Below are positions 17,138 to 26,814 of a stretch of 64,000 bases of DNA, in pieces (the first letter of the stretch is position 1; the number at the start of each line of letters is the position of its first letter). Location of the stretch: contig NZ_ML119086.1 of the NCBI RefSeq assembly GCF_003789055.1, positions 186,001 to 250,000 on the forward strand, given 5' to 3'. This DNA comes from Histidinibacterium lentulum (lineage in GTDB: Bacteria > Pseudomonadota > Alphaproteobacteria > Rhodobacterales > Rhodobacteraceae). Under the pieces are notes generated by a model. It ran no database searches. It had not been told where the DNA came from and saw nothing but the letters and a program-made list of their open reading frames with translations. The position numbers and the translations under genes are program-made.

Positions 17138-17550
17138 CGGGCGAAGATCGCCTCTTCCGTCATCCCCTTGACCTCGATCGGGTTTCCCGCGGGATCGCGA
17201 AAGAACATCGTCCTTTGCTCCCCAGGCTCGCCCTCGAACCGCACCTGCGGCTCCAGCACGAACTCCGTCCCCGCGGCGCGCAGCCGATCGGCGAGCAGGG
17301 TCCAGTCCGCCACCCCCAGCACCACGCCGAAATGCGGCATCGGCACCCTGTGCTCGCCCACCAGCCCCGTGGCCGCGGTGGCGAAGGGCGTGCCGAGATG
17401 CAGCGAGAGCTGGTGCCCGAAGAAGTCGAAATCGACCCAGGTCTCCGTCGAGCGCCCCTCCCGCGCGCCCAGAACGCCGCCGTAGAAGGCCCGGGCGGCC
17501 TCCAGATCGTCCACATGGAAGGCGAGATGGAAGGGGGGCACAGGGGACAT
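17134..17550 (-). CDS. VOC (glyoxalase/bleomycin resistance fold) family protein
   Basis: Soluble protein of 138 residues from the vicinal-oxygen-chelate superfamily. The two beta-alpha-beta-beta-beta repeats are visible: HLAFHVDDLEAARAFYGGVLG at the start and HFGVVLGVADWTLLADRLRAAG later. Candidate metal ligands are His in the first strand, HFGVV and Glu in NPIEVKG. Substrate unknown. The ATG at 17550 begins directly before SPVPPFHLAFHV; longer readings lack similarity to the family. It diverges from the sulfhydrylase gene with 94 bases between the starts. Confidence 0.82.
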   Translation of the reverse strand: MSPVPPFHLAFHVDDLEAARAFYGGVLGAREGRSTETWVDFDFFGHQLSLHLGTPFATAATGLVGEHRVPMPHFGVVLGVADWTLLADRLRAAGTEFVLEPQVRFEGEPGEQRTMFFRDPAGNPIEVKGMTEEAIFAR

Positions 17551-17644
17551 GGGGGCGCCTCGTCGGGTCGGCAGACAGGGTTGACGTTGTGCCGGGGCCG
17601 GGCCGCGGCTAAGCCTTGCGCACACGAACACGAGGGAGGCCCAG

Positions 17645-18934
17645 ATGTCCACCGACCGACCGATGTCCTTCGACACCGCGCAGATCCATGCCGGTGCGAA
17701 CCCCGACAGCGCCACCGGCGCGCGCCAGACGCCGATCTACCAGACCACCGCCTATGTCTTCCGCGACCACGACCACGCCGCGGCCCTCTTCAACCTTCAG
17801 GAAGTGGGCTACATCTACTCGCGGCTCACCAACCCCACCGTCTCGGCGCTCGCCGACCGGATCAACGCCCTCGAAGGCGGGGCCGGCACCGTCTGCTGCT
17901 CCTCGGGTCATGCCGCGCAGATCATGGCGCTCTTCCCGCTGATGGGACCGGGGCGGAACATCGTCGCCTCCACGCGCCTCTACGGCGGGACGGTCACCCA
18001 GTTCAGCCAGACCATCAAGCGCTTCGGCTGGTCCTGCACCTTCGTCGATTTCGACGATCTCGATGCCGTGAAGGCGGCGATCGACGAGAACACCCGCGCG
18101 ATCTTCTGCGAGTCCATCGCCAACCCCGGCGGCTACATCACCGACCTGCCCGCCGTGGCGAAGGTGGCCGACGAGGCCGGACTGCCGCTCATCGTCGACA
18201 ACACCTCGGCCACGGCCTATCTCTGCCGCCCGATCGAGCATGGCGCCACGCTCGTCGTGAACTCGCTGACGAAATACATGACCGGCAACGGCACCGTCAC
18301 CGGCGGGTCGATCACCGATTCGGGGAAATTCGACTGGATGGCCTCGGACAAGTTCCCCTCCCTGAGCCAGCCCGAGCCCGCCTATCACGGCCTCACCTTC
18401 GGCGCGGCGCTGGGGCCGATGGCCTTCACCTTCCACTCCATCGCCATCGGCCTGCGCGACCTCGGCATGACCCTGAACCCCCAGGCGGCGCATTACACGC
18501 TGATGGGTCTCGAAACCCTCAGCCTCCGCATGAGGAAACACGTCGAGAACGCTGAAATCGTTGCGAACTGGCTGGAAAAGCACGACGCCGTGGCGCGCGT
18601 GACCTATGCCGGCCTCGACAGCTCGCCCTACAAGGCGCGGGTCGCCACGGTCTGCCCAAAGGGCGCGGGCGGCCTCTTTACCTTCGCGCTCAAGGGAGGC
18701 TACGACGCCTGCGTGAAATTCGTCAATGCGCTCAAACTCTTCTCGCATGTTGCGAACCTTGGCGATGCGCGCAGCCTGGTGATCCACTCGGCCTCCACCA
18801 CCCACCGACAGCTGACCGAGGCGCAGCAGGTCGCGGCGGGCGCGGCCCCGGACGTGGTGCGGCTCTCGATCGGCATCGAGGACCCCGAGGACATCATCGC
18901 GGATCTCGAGCAGGCTCTGGCCCAGATCGGCTGA
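17645..18934 (+). CDS. metY: O-acetylhomoserine sulfhydrylase (PLP-dependent)
   Basis: Cytoplasmic enzyme of 429 residues, full length for MetY. It makes homocysteine from O-acetylhomoserine and sulfide, using pyridoxal phosphate. Family marks are FDTAQIHAGANPDSATGARQ, YIYSRLTNPTVSALADRINALEGG, VDNTSATAYLCRPIEHGA and the PLP lysine at residue 210 in NSLTKYMTGNGTVTGG. The C-terminal SLGIEDP-type end reads RLSIGIEDPEDIIADL. GAGG precedes the ATG by about eight bases. Cystathionine gamma-synthase is an alternative, but the length (429 rather than about 390) and the GGYDACVKFVNALKLFSH region fit MetY. Confidence 0.92.
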   Translation: MSTDRPMSFDTAQIHAGANPDSATGARQTPIYQTTAYVFRDHDHAAALFNLQEVGYIYSRLTNPTVSALADRINALEGGAGTVCCSSGHAAQIMALFPLMGPGRNIVASTRLYGGTVTQFSQTIKRFGWSCTFVDFDDLDAVKAAIDENTRAIFCESIANPGGYITDLPAVAKVADEAGLPLIVDNTSATAYLCRPIEHGATLVVNSLTKYMTGNGTVTGGSITDSGKFDWMASDKFPSLSQPEPAYHGLTFGAALGPMAFTFHSIAIGLRDLGMTLNPQAAHYTLMGLETLSLRMRKHVENAEIVANWLEKHDAVARVTYAGLDSSPYKARVATVCPKGAGGLFTFALKGGYDACVKFVNALKLFSHVANLGDARSLVIHSASTTHRQLTEAQQVAAGAAPDVVRLSIGIEDPEDIIADLEQALAQIG

Positions 18935-18941
18935 CACCCTT

Positions 18942-18966
18942 GCCGGGGGCCCGTCCGGCCCCCGGC
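18942..18966 (+). terminator. Stem-loop terminator after metY
   Basis: A perfect 10-bp stem (18942-18951 with 18957-18966) and five-base loop starts eight bases after the metY stop. There is no T-run, only GTTCCTC, so termination efficiency is uncertain. Confidence 0.5.
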
Positions 18967-19174
18967 GTTCCTCAACGGCTCGTTTACCGGTTTGTGGCAG
19001 CCTGCGCCCGATCCCGCCCCCGGAGACAGCCATGCCTCGCCCCCCTCGCGCCGCCGTGACCTGCCCTAGGGTCGCCCGGCCGCAACGCTTTCACTGGGCG
19101 GGAATCTGCTGTAGAAACGTCCCGTTGTCCCGCCGCGCTTGCGGTCGATCCGACACCTGCTAAAGCCGGAGCGA

Positions 19175-22100
19175 ATGACACCGAATTTCGCCCTTTCGCT
19201 CTCGTTCGACGGTCTGCGCCTGCTGATGCGGGGCGACGCCGGATGGCTTCTCGTGGGCGAGGTCGCCCTCGACGCGCGCGACATGCGCGCCGCCCTCGCC
19301 GACCTGCGCCACCGGGGCGAACGTCTCGCCGGCGGCCCGTTCGAGGTCAAGCTGCTGATCCCGAACGAGCAGATCCGCTACCTCGCCCTCGACGGCACCA
19401 TGGCCACCGAGGAGCAGGTGCGCACCGCGCTCGACGGCGCGACACCCTACCCCGTGCCCGATCTCGTCTACGACTACACAAAGGGCGGCGGGCGCACCTT
19501 CATAGCCGCCGTCGCGCGGGAAACGCTGGAGGAGGCGGAGTCCTTCGCGCGGGAGCACGGGATGACGCCCGTCTCCTTCGCCGCGGTGCCCGAGCCCTTC
19601 ACCTTCGTGGGCGAGGTCGTGTTCGGCCCGGTCTCTTCCGATCCCGACCGCCCGGTGACCCGCGACCCTGATCCCGTCCGCGTGGTCGGTCGCGCGCATC
19701 TGCCCGGCGGCCCCGCCCCCCTTGCGGAGGCCGAGGCCGCAGCGCCCGATGCCGGGCCCGAGGCCGCGATCGCCCCCGGGGCGGCCGCCCCGACGCAGGA
19801 CAGCGCCGCGGAGGCGACGCGCCCCGATGCCGACGAGGCGCTCGCGCCCCTGGCAGCGCAGGAGTCGCCCGAGCGGCCGGACGACGGCCCCGGACCGGAG
19901 GCCGATCCCGTCCCGGCCGAGGCGGCACCCGACCGCGATACCGATGCGACGGCCGAAGATGCCGCCCCGCCCGCGGCGCCTCTCCCCGACTTTGCGGCGG
20001 AAAAGTCCGACACCCTGTCGCCGGACCGCACCGCGGAGGATGACAGCACGCCCGTCACCGCCGCACCCCCCGTCGCGGAGGACCCCGGGGAGGACGACGA
20101 CGCAGCCCCGATGCTGGTCTTCTCCTCCCGACGCGCCCGGACCGACGAGATGGCGACCCCGCCCGAGGTCCCTGTCACGGATCTCCGTGCGCGCCTGTCG
20201 ATGCCCCCCGTTCCCGAGGCGCCCGAGCCGGAGCCCGAACCCGCCCCGGGAGCGGGGACCGCGTCCGAGCCCTCCGCGCCCCCTGCCGAAACCGAACCGG
20301 GATCGCCGCCGACCGCGCCCGCGCGGCCCGCGATCTTCTCCCGCGCCGCCCGCACGCCCCAGCCCCCCGGGGCCGCCTCGACCCGGACGGTCGACACCCC
20401 CTCCTCCCCTGCCCCGGACGCCGAGATGGCTCCCGCGCCGCCGCCCGAAGCGGCGACACCGGACGCCGAACCGCCGCGGGCGGACGATCCGCCGCCTCCG
20501 CCCCCGCGGCGCATTCCGCTGGTCTCCGCATCGGCCGGGCCCACCGTGCCGGGGCCGGCCGGCGCGCCGCCGCTCCGGGTTGACCGGGCCTCTCCGCCGA
20601 CGCGCCGGCCCGCCTTCCTCGACGGCCTGTCCTCGCCGGACGACCCGCCCCCGGCGCGGCCCAGCTGGCGCGAGACCCTGGCGCAGAGGATGCGCGGCAA
20701 GGCCGCCGCCCCGGACGAGGCATCCTCCGCCGAGCCTGCTCTGCCCCCGTCACCGCCCGCACCCGCCCCGGCACCGCCGGCGAAACCCGCGGCGAAGCGC
20801 CCCGCGCTCGCCTTCGCGGCCACGCGCGACACGGCACGCGACACCGAGCCGGCCCCCGCCGCCCCGCGGATCGTCGCCGCGCCGAACCCCGCCGACGCCC
20901 TGACGCCCGGTGCCGCTTCCACGCTGACCGCCGAACGGACGGCCCCCTCCGGCGCTGCCGCGCCCGTGCCGCCGCCCGACCTCTCCCTCAAGAACAGCGA
21001 GTCGCCCGCCGCGCCCGAGGCGCCGCCGGAGCGAAAGCCCGCCGGTCCCCGCATCCTGCGGCGTGGCGAGGCCCCGCCGGCGCCCGCCGGCACTGGCACT
21101 GGCACTGGCACAGGCGCCGCCGTTGCCGCGGGCGGCGAGCGCGCACGGATGACCGTCTTCGGCGCCCGCCGCGCCGAGGAGAGCCGCGCCGTCGGCGGCA
21201 AGCCCCGTTACCTCGGCCTCATGCTCACGGTGATCCTGCTGGTCGCCATGGCCGTCGTCGCCGCCATGGCCGGCGCGCCCGAGGCGCTGTCGCGGCTCTT
21301 CACGCCGCGCGAGGAGGCGACCGAGGTTGCCGCAGCCCCTGCTCCGGCCCCTGCCAACGCCCGAGGCCTCTCCCTCGGCGCGCCCCCCGTCGCGGTGCCC
21401 GCGGCCCCGGGCCTGCCCATCGCCTCACCCGAAAGCCCGGCCGAAGCCGAAGCCGAAGCCGGAACACCCGAGCCGGAGACAGAGGCCGTAGCCGTGGCCG
21501 CCGCACCCGAGGTCGCCGACCGCGCGCCCGAGGCCTTGGCGCTCCCCTCCGGACCCGCCGAAGGCACCCCGGTCGAGACCGTGGCGGCAGCGCCCGAACC
21601 TGCCGCGCCCCGGGCCGCGCCCGCGCCCATCGGCCGCGTGCTGAGCCCCTCGGAGGCGCAGCGCATCTATGCCGCGACCGGCGTCTGGCAGCGCGCGCCG
21701 CGGATCCCCGTGACCCCGCGCCCGGACCAGGACCCGGGCCTCGCCATCGCCGCCGCGGCCGAGCGGCCCGGACGGCCCCCGCTTCCCGGCCGGCCGATGG
21801 ATGTCGCCCAGGTCCTGACCGACGTGCGGATACCCACGCCCGCGGACCCGCCGCCGCCCGGCAGCGGGTTCGAGCGGGACGCCCGCGGCTTCATCCTCGC
21901 GACCGCCGCGGGAACGCTGACGCCCGACGGCATCCTCGTCTACGCCGGTGCGCCGCCTCTGATGCCGGACCTGCGCCCGGGAACCACCGCGCCGCCGCCC
22001 GACGCCGCGGATCTCGCCCCCGAAGGCGCGGTGGCCGAAGCCGCCGCCGGAACTCTCGTGATCGAGGCCGTGCCCGACCTCGTGCCGCCCCTCCGGTCCG

Positions 22101-23722
22101 AGGATCTGGCCGCCGCCGACGGGTCCGACCCGGCGGAGGCCGCGACCGAGGCGGCCGCGGAGGGCGCCGGGACCGGGGCATCACCCGGCGTCGCGCTGGT
22201 GCAGTCCCCGGCCATCGTGCCGCCGGTCCGCCCGGCCTCCGTCACCGCGCGCGCCATCGAGGCATCCGGCGCCGAGACCGCCGCGCTCGCGGCGGAAGAG
22301 GCCGCCCCTGCCCCGCCCTCCGACAGCGCCGCAGGCGCAGGCCCCGCCCCCGGCGTCAGCTTCGTCGCCACGCCCGCGATCGATCCGCGCAGCCGTCCCT
22401 CCGGCTTCGCGCCCCTCCCGACGCCCGCGCCCGCCGCCGCCGAAACCCCGGCGGAGGCTCTGCCCGATGACCCCGCCGCGGACGCGCCGAGCGGGGCGGA
22501 GGCCCCCGCCTCCGGCGTCGCCTTCATCGAGACCCGCGCGATCCGGCCGCCCTCCCGGCCCGCCGGCCTCGCGCCCGGGGAGGCCGCCCCGGCCGAGGCA
22601 GACGTTCCCGCGCCCGAGCCTTCCGATGCCGCCGCGCCGGCAGGGGCCGCGCCGCGGACGGACGTGGTCTACGTCTCGACCCGGGCGATCGACCCGCCTT
22701 CCCGGCCCGGCAGCCGCCCCGCTGCCGCCGCCGCGGTGGCGGCCGTGCTGCAGGAGCTGCAGGAGCCGCCCCCTGTCGACCCTCTCGCGCGGCCCGATAC
22801 CGTCGCCGGGGCCGCGCCCGAGGCGTCCGCCGCCGCGGCGACTCCCGTCCAGCGCGTCGCGACACCGGCCGTCACCCCGCCCGTGCGCAGCGCCGGCGTG
22901 GTCGCCCGGGCCGCTGACCGGCTGGAGGCGGAGCGCGCCGCCATCGCCGCGCGCGCGGCCACCGTCCAGGTGGTGGAGACGACGCCGGGCGGTGTCTCCC
23001 TCGCCTCCCTCGACCCACCGCTCCGGCCCGACAGCATCCTCGCAGCCGCCCGCGCCGCCGCCCCCGGCCCGGCGACGGAGGCCGCGACCGAGGTCAGCCT
23101 GCGTCCCCGGGCCCGGCCCGGCGACCTCGCGCCGGAGACGGAGCTGGCCGAAGCCGACGACGACGCGGCCGAGTCAGAGGCTGAGGCAGAGGCCGCGGCC
23201 GCCGAGGCTGCCTCCCGGCGCAACGCCGAGCTTCTGGCAGCGGCCGCCGCCGCCGCCAACGCCCTCGGCGCCTCGGTGCCGGGCCTCGCCACCGCCACGC
23301 CTCAGGCCGTGGCCTCCTCGATCCGGCCCGACGCGCGCCCGCGCAACATGGCGACGCTCGTCGATCGCGCCCGCCAGCAGCAGCAGCGCGACCAGGCCCG
23401 GACCGCCGCCGCCGCGGCCCCCGCGCCCGCTGCCGCACCGCAGAGCACCGCGGCCACCCGGGTTCAGCCCTCCGGGCGGACCTCCAACACCGTCGCCGCG
23501 GCAGCCACGATCGACAATGCGATCAACCTCAACCGGATCAACCTGATCGGCGTCTACGGCCGGCTCGACGACCGCCGCGCCCTCGTGCGGCTCTCTGGCG
23601 GACGCTATGTCCGGGTGGCCGTGGGCGACCGGCTCGACGGCGGGCGGGTCAGCGCCATCGGCGACGGCTACCTGACCTATGCCCGGGGCGGCCGGAACGT
23701 GCGGCTCGACGTGCCGGGCTGA
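19175..23722 (+). CDS. Giant Ala/Pro-rich membrane protein with PilM/GspL-like and PilP/GspC-like ends
   Basis: Protein of 1,515 residues. Residues 1-165 resemble the start of PilM/GspL pilus or secretion proteins (FALSLSFDGLRLLM, LLIPNEQIRYLAL, GATPYPVPDLVYDY). A low-complexity Ala/Pro/Glu region of about 500 residues follows, then one transmembrane helix near 679-699 (LGLMLTVILLVAMAVVAAMA). After it comes a second long linker with about seven degenerate AI-x-PP-x-RP repeats (1004-1320). The last 65 residues (INLIGVYGRLDDRRALVRL, GRYVRVAVGDRLDGG) look like a PilP/GspC homology domain. I infer a cytoplasm-to-periplasm scaffold. ATG 19175 (GGAG 3 bases upstream) is preferred over TTG 19139. 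No pilus or secretion genes adjoin it. Confidence 0.72.
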   Translation: MTPNFALSLSFDGLRLLMRGDAGWLLVGEVALDARDMRAALADLRHRGERLAGGPFEVKLLIPNEQIRYLALDGTMATEEQVRTALDGATPYPVPDLVYDYTKGGGRTFIAAVARETLEEAESFAREHGMTPVSFAAVPEPFTFVGEVVFGPVSSDPDRPVTRDPDPVRVVGRAHLPGGPAPLAEAEAAAPDAGPEAAIAPGAAAPTQDSAAEATRPDADEALAPLAAQESPERPDDGPGPEADPVPAEAAPDRDTDATAEDAAPPAAPLPDFAAEKSDTLSPDRTAEDDSTPVTAAPPVAEDPGEDDDAAPMLVFSSRRARTDEMATPPEVPVTDLRARLSMPPVPEAPEPEPEPAPGAGTASEPSAPPAETEPGSPPTAPARPAIFSRAARTPQPPGAASTRTVDTPSSPAPDAEMAPAPPPEAATPDAEPPRADDPPPPPPRRIPLVSASAGPTVPGPAGAPPLRVDRASPPTRRPAFLDGLSSPDDPPPARPSWRETLAQRMRGKAAAPDEASSAEPALPPSPPAPAPAPPAKPAAKRPALAFAATRDTARDTEPAPAAPRIVAAPNPADALTPGAASTLTAERTAPSGAAAPVPPPDLSLKNSESPAAPEAPPERKPAGPRILRRGEAPPAPAGTGTGTGTGAAVAAGGERARMTVFGARRAEESRAVGGKPRYLGLMLTVILLVAMAVVAAMAGAPEALSRLFTPREEATEVAAAPAPAPANARGLSLGAPPVAVPAAPGLPIASPESPAEAEAEAGTPEPETEAVAVAAAPEVADRAPEALALPSGPAEGTPVETVAAAPEPAAPRAAPAPIGRVLSPSEAQRIYAATGVWQRAPRIPVTPRPDQDPGLAIAAAAERPGRPPLPGRPMDVAQVLTDVRIPTPADPPPPGSGFERDARGFILATAAGTLTPDGILVYAGAPPLMPDLRPGTTAPPPDAADLAPEGAVAEAAAGTLVIEAVPDLVPPLRSEDLAAADGSDPAEAATEAAAEGAGTGASPGVALVQSPAIVPPVRPASVTARAIEASGAETAALAAEEAAPAPPSDSAAGAGPAPGVSFVATPAIDPRSRPSGFAPLPTPAPAAAETPAEALPDDPAADAPSGAEAPASGVAFIETRAIRPPSRPAGLAPGEAAPAEADVPAPEPSDAAAPAGAAPRTDVVYVSTRAIDPPSRPGSRPAAAAAVAAVLQELQEPPPVDPLARPDTVAGAAPEASAAAATPVQRVATPAVTPPVRSAGVVARAADRLEAERAAIAARAATVQVVETTPGGVSLASLDPPLRPDSILAAARAAAPGPATEAATEVSLRPRARPGDLAPETELAEADDDAAESEAEAEAAAAEAASRRNAELLAAAAAAANALGASVPGLATATPQAVASSIRPDARPRNMATLVDRARQQQQRDQARTAAAAAPAPAAAPQSTAATRVQPSGRTSNTVAAAATIDNAINLNRINLIGVYGRLDDRRALVRLSGGRYVRVAVGDRLDGGRVSAIGDGYLTYARGGRNVRLDVPG
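22187..23130 (+). repeat. Degenerate tandem repeat inside the giant protein gene
   Basis: About seven copies encode a motif like GVxFVxTxAIxPPxRPxGxAP, beginning near 22187, 22352, 22514, 22659, 22849, 22990 and 23090. Spacing is 54-55 codons in the first three and irregular after that. Linkers between copies are Ala/Glu/Pro-rich and unrelated. Confidence 0.65.
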
Positions 23723-23765
23723 GGCGGGGCGCGGTCGACCCGGCCGGCGCCGAGCCGCCCGCCCC

Positions 23766-24779
23766 TCAGCCCCCCGAGACGCCCGCCTCCGCGAATGTCG
23801 CCATGCCCGAATGGCACGCCAGCGCCGCGCGCAGCACCCCCAGTGCCACCGCCGCGCCCGAACCTTCGCCCAGCCGCAGCCCCAGGTCGAGCAGCGGCCG
23901 CTTGCCCAGCTTCTCCAGAAGTCGCCCGTGCGCGCCCTCGGCCGACAGATGCCCGGCGACGGCGTGATCGAGCGCGCCAGGGCCCGCGCGCTCCAGCACC
24001 GAGGCCGCGGCGCAGGCGATGAACCCGTCGAGGATCACCGGAACCCGCGCCATCCGCGCCGCCAGGATCGCCCCCGCCATGGCGGCCAGTTCCCGCCCGC
24101 CCAGACAGGCGAGCGCCTCCAGCGGATCGTCCAGCGCCGCGCCATGCCGCGCCAGCCCGGCATCCACCGCCGCCGCCTTCCGGGCGAGGCCCGCATCGTC
24201 GACGCCTGTCCCGCGCCCGACCCAGTCCGCGCCGGCGCCTCCCCAGAGCGCCGCCGCCAGCGCCGCCGCCGAGGTCGTGTTGCCGATTCCCATCTCCCCC
24301 ACGATCAGCAGGTCCGCCGCCGGATCGAGCGCCGCCCGCCCGGCCTCCATCGCCGCCGCCACCTCGGCCCCGTTCATCGCCGGGCCTTGCGTGAAATCCG
24401 CCACCGGCCGGTCCAGCTCCAGCGCCACCACCGACATCGACGCGCCAAAGGCCGTCGCGAGCTGATTGATCGCAGCGCCCCCGGCCTCGAAATTGGCCAC
24501 CATCTGCGCCGTCACCTCCGCCGGAAAGGCAGAGACGCCCCGCGCCGCCACCCCGTGATTGCCCGCGAAGACCGCGATCTGCGGATGCTCCAGCACCGGC
24601 CGGCCCGTGCCGCGCCACGAGGCATACCAGGCCGCCAGCTCCTCCAGCCGGCCCAGCGCGCCCGGCGGTTTCGTCAGCACCGCGTCCCGCGCCCGCGCGG
24701 CGGCAAGGGCGCCGGCATCGGGACCGGGCAGCGCGGCAAGCGCGGAGCGGATATCGTCGAGGGAGGAAAAGCGCATCAT
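23766..24779 (-). CDS. cobT: Nicotinate-nucleotide--dimethylbenzimidazole phosphoribosyltransferase
   Basis: Cytoplasmic enzyme of 337 residues that forms alpha-ribazole phosphate from nicotinate mononucleotide and 5,6-dimethylbenzimidazole, in assembly of the lower ligand of cobalamin. Family stretches are [46 protein letters not shown] and the end [19 protein letters not shown], in which the Glu is the catalytic base. Two adjacent ATGs start it. This is the Salmonella-style CobT (cobU in Pseudomonas denitrificans), not the cobaltochelatase CobT encoded near 59.3 kb. It diverges from cobS with 74 bases between; no B12-riboswitch box was seen there. Confidence 0.93.
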   Translation of the reverse strand: MMRFSSLDDIRSALAALPGPDAGALAAARARDAVLTKPPGALGRLEELAAWYASWRGTGRPVLEHPQIAVFAGNHGVAARGVSAFPAEVTAQMVANFEAGGAAINQLATAFGASMSVVALELDRPVADFTQGPAMNGAEVAAAMEAGRAALDPAADLLIVGEMGIGNTTSAAALAAALWGGAGADWVGRGTGVDDAGLARKAAAVDAGLARHGAALDDPLEALACLGGRELAAMAGAILAARMARVPVILDGFIACAAASVLERAGPGALDHAVAGHLSAEGAHGRLLEKLGKRPLLDLGLRLGEGSGAAVALGVLRAALACHSGMATFAEAGVSGG

Positions 24780-24853
24780 CGTGACCTTGTCGTTGACCCT
24801 GCCCCCTCATTATCCCATGGGCCGACAGACAAAAGGGACGGACGCGACCGACC

Positions 24854-25597
24854 ATGATCAGGGCCAGAGTCTCCGAGGCCGGCGCGGCGCTGGCACTGCT
24901 CACGCGGCTGCCTGCATCCTTTGCCGACCATGCCGCGGGGCACCGGGCGGCCTGGGCCTGGCCGCTCGCAGGTGCGGCCGTGGGCCTGATCGCCGCCGCC
25001 GCCGCCGAGGCCGGACGCACGCTCGGCCTGCCGCCCGCCGCCGCCGCCGCGCTTGCGCTGACCGCTGCGGCCCTCGTCACCGGCGGGTTGCACCATGACG
25101 GGCTCTCGGACATGGCCGACGGCGTCGGCGGCGGGCGCGATCCCGCGCGGCGGCTCGAGATCATGCGCGACAGCCGCGTCGGCAGCTACGGCGTGCTCGC
25201 CCTGATCCTCTCGACGCTCCTCGCCTGGACCGCGCTGACGGCGCTGCTCACCACGGAAAGCGCCTGGCTGCCGCTCCTCGCCACCGCCATGGCGAGCCGC
25301 GCCGCCATGGCGGGCGTGGCCGCCGGGCTGCCCTTCGCCCGCAAGGACGGTCTCGCGCGGCTCACAGGCCGGCCCGCGCCGGCGCTGGCGCTGATCGCCG
25401 CCGCCCTCGCGCTCCTCGCGGCGCTCCCGCTGGGCGCCGGCGCCGTCGCCGCGCTGGCGCTCGTGACCGCCACCGCCGCCCTGGTCACCGCGCGCATCGC
25501 CATGCGCAGGCTCGGCGGCCAGACCGGCGACGTGCTCGGCGCGACCCAGCAGGCGGCCGAGGCAGCGGGCCTTCTGGCCCTCGCCGCCCTCCTCTGA
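24854..25597 (+). CDS. cobS: Adenosylcobinamide-GDP ribazoletransferase (cobalamin synthase)
   Basis: Integral membrane enzyme of 247 residues that joins adenosylcobinamide-GDP to alpha-ribazole (phosphate), the last step of cobalamin assembly. The family motifs HHDGLSDMADGVGGG and RDSRVGSYGVLAL are both present, with Asp residues for Mg binding, and five to six hydrophobic segments fill the rest. Called cobV in Pseudomonas denitrificans; not the cobaltochelatase CobS near 56.1 kb. Divergent from cobT, which acts one step earlier, so shared control is likely. Its stop is six bases from the convergent FG-GAP gene. Confidence 0.92.
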   Translation: MIRARVSEAGAALALLTRLPASFADHAAGHRAAWAWPLAGAAVGLIAAAAAEAGRTLGLPPAAAAALALTAAALVTGGLHHDGLSDMADGVGGGRDPARRLEIMRDSRVGSYGVLALILSTLLAWTALTALLTTESAWLPLLATAMASRAAMAGVAAGLPFARKDGLARLTGRPAPALALIAAALALLAALPLGAGAVAALALVTATAALVTARIAMRRLGGQTGDVLGATQQAAEAAGLLALAALL

Positions 25598-25603
25598 CGG
25601 ACC

Positions 25604-26319
25604 TCAGCAGCGCATCGCGGCGGCCAGGCTCTCCCGGTCCGCATGCGGACCCATGTCGCGGCTCTCGAGCCGACCGTCCGCCGTCAGCCGCGTGGCGATG
25701 ACGCGGGCCCAGTCGGCGGAGGCGGTGATCATCTCCACCCTTCCGCCACAGAGCCTCAGCCCGCCGCCGATATCCGCCTCCCCGATCCTGTGGTTGGTGA
25801 GGCCTCCGGCCGAACCCACCTCCTCCAGCCCGGCCCCGCGCACCCGCCAGACCCGCAGCACCTTCGCCAGATGCGGCCGGTCCACATAGGCGATCTCCAC
25901 ATGACCGTCGCCGTCCAGGTCGGCGATCCCCACCGGCGCCAGCCAGCGGAACCGCGTCCCGATATGGGGCGTCGCCGCAAGGAGGTCCCCCGCGCCGTCA
26001 TAGATCGCCAGTCGCGCGCCCAGCTCCGCGTCGCTTTCCACGACCACGACCTCCGCCCGCCCGTCGCCGGTCACATCCTCCACGCGCGGCGCGGTATCCT
26101 CGAAGACCCGCGCCTCGGGCAGGCGCAGCACCACCGCGCTGCCGTCCCCGCGCACCAGGCGCAAGGCGCCCCATTCGAGATCGTCCCCCAGCACGCCATG
26201 GGGATAGCGGTCCGTCGGCTCGAGATACTCCGCCGCGACGACGCCGGGCGCAGCCTCTGCCGCCGCAGCCCCCGCCCAGACCACCGCCGTCAGGGCCCAC
26301 AGAACCGGGCCCCCGCGCA

Positions 26320-26320
<1 letters not shown>
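25604..26320 (-). CDS. Secreted FG-GAP/VCBS-type repeat protein
   Basis: Exported protein of 238 residues with a signal peptide (VLWALTAVVWAGAAAAEAAP). Two calcium-loop repeats resembling integrin alpha FG-GAP units are visible: VEDVTGDGRAEVVVVES and IADLDGDGHVEIAYVDR, suggesting a partial beta-propeller. Cysteines sit in GGLRLCGGRV and at the C-terminus. Role unknown; such proteins are periplasmic or surface binding modules. The ATG at 26320 shares one base with the ferredoxin stop (TGATG), so the two genes form an operon although the products have no obvious link. Confidence 0.75.
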
Positions 26321-26661
<341 letters not shown>

Positions 26662-26814
26662 TCAGCCTCGGACCCGCGCCTATCTAGTGCCCGCGCGTCC
26701 ATGGTGCCAGTGGCATCTTCGCCGCCCTCCGCCCCGCAAGCCCCGGGGGCGTCTTTGCGGCGGGCCGGACCTGCGCTAAGGTCGCCCCGACAAGAGGGCA
26801 AGAGACCCCGGACC

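Noticed and set aside
19032-19163. 43-codon open frame before the giant gene
   Set aside because: Weak RBS, Arg/Cys-rich random-like sequence and no recognisable feature.
24780-24853. Possible cobalamin riboswitch between cobT and cobS
   Set aside because: Only 74 bases are available and no B12-box-like sequence was seen.
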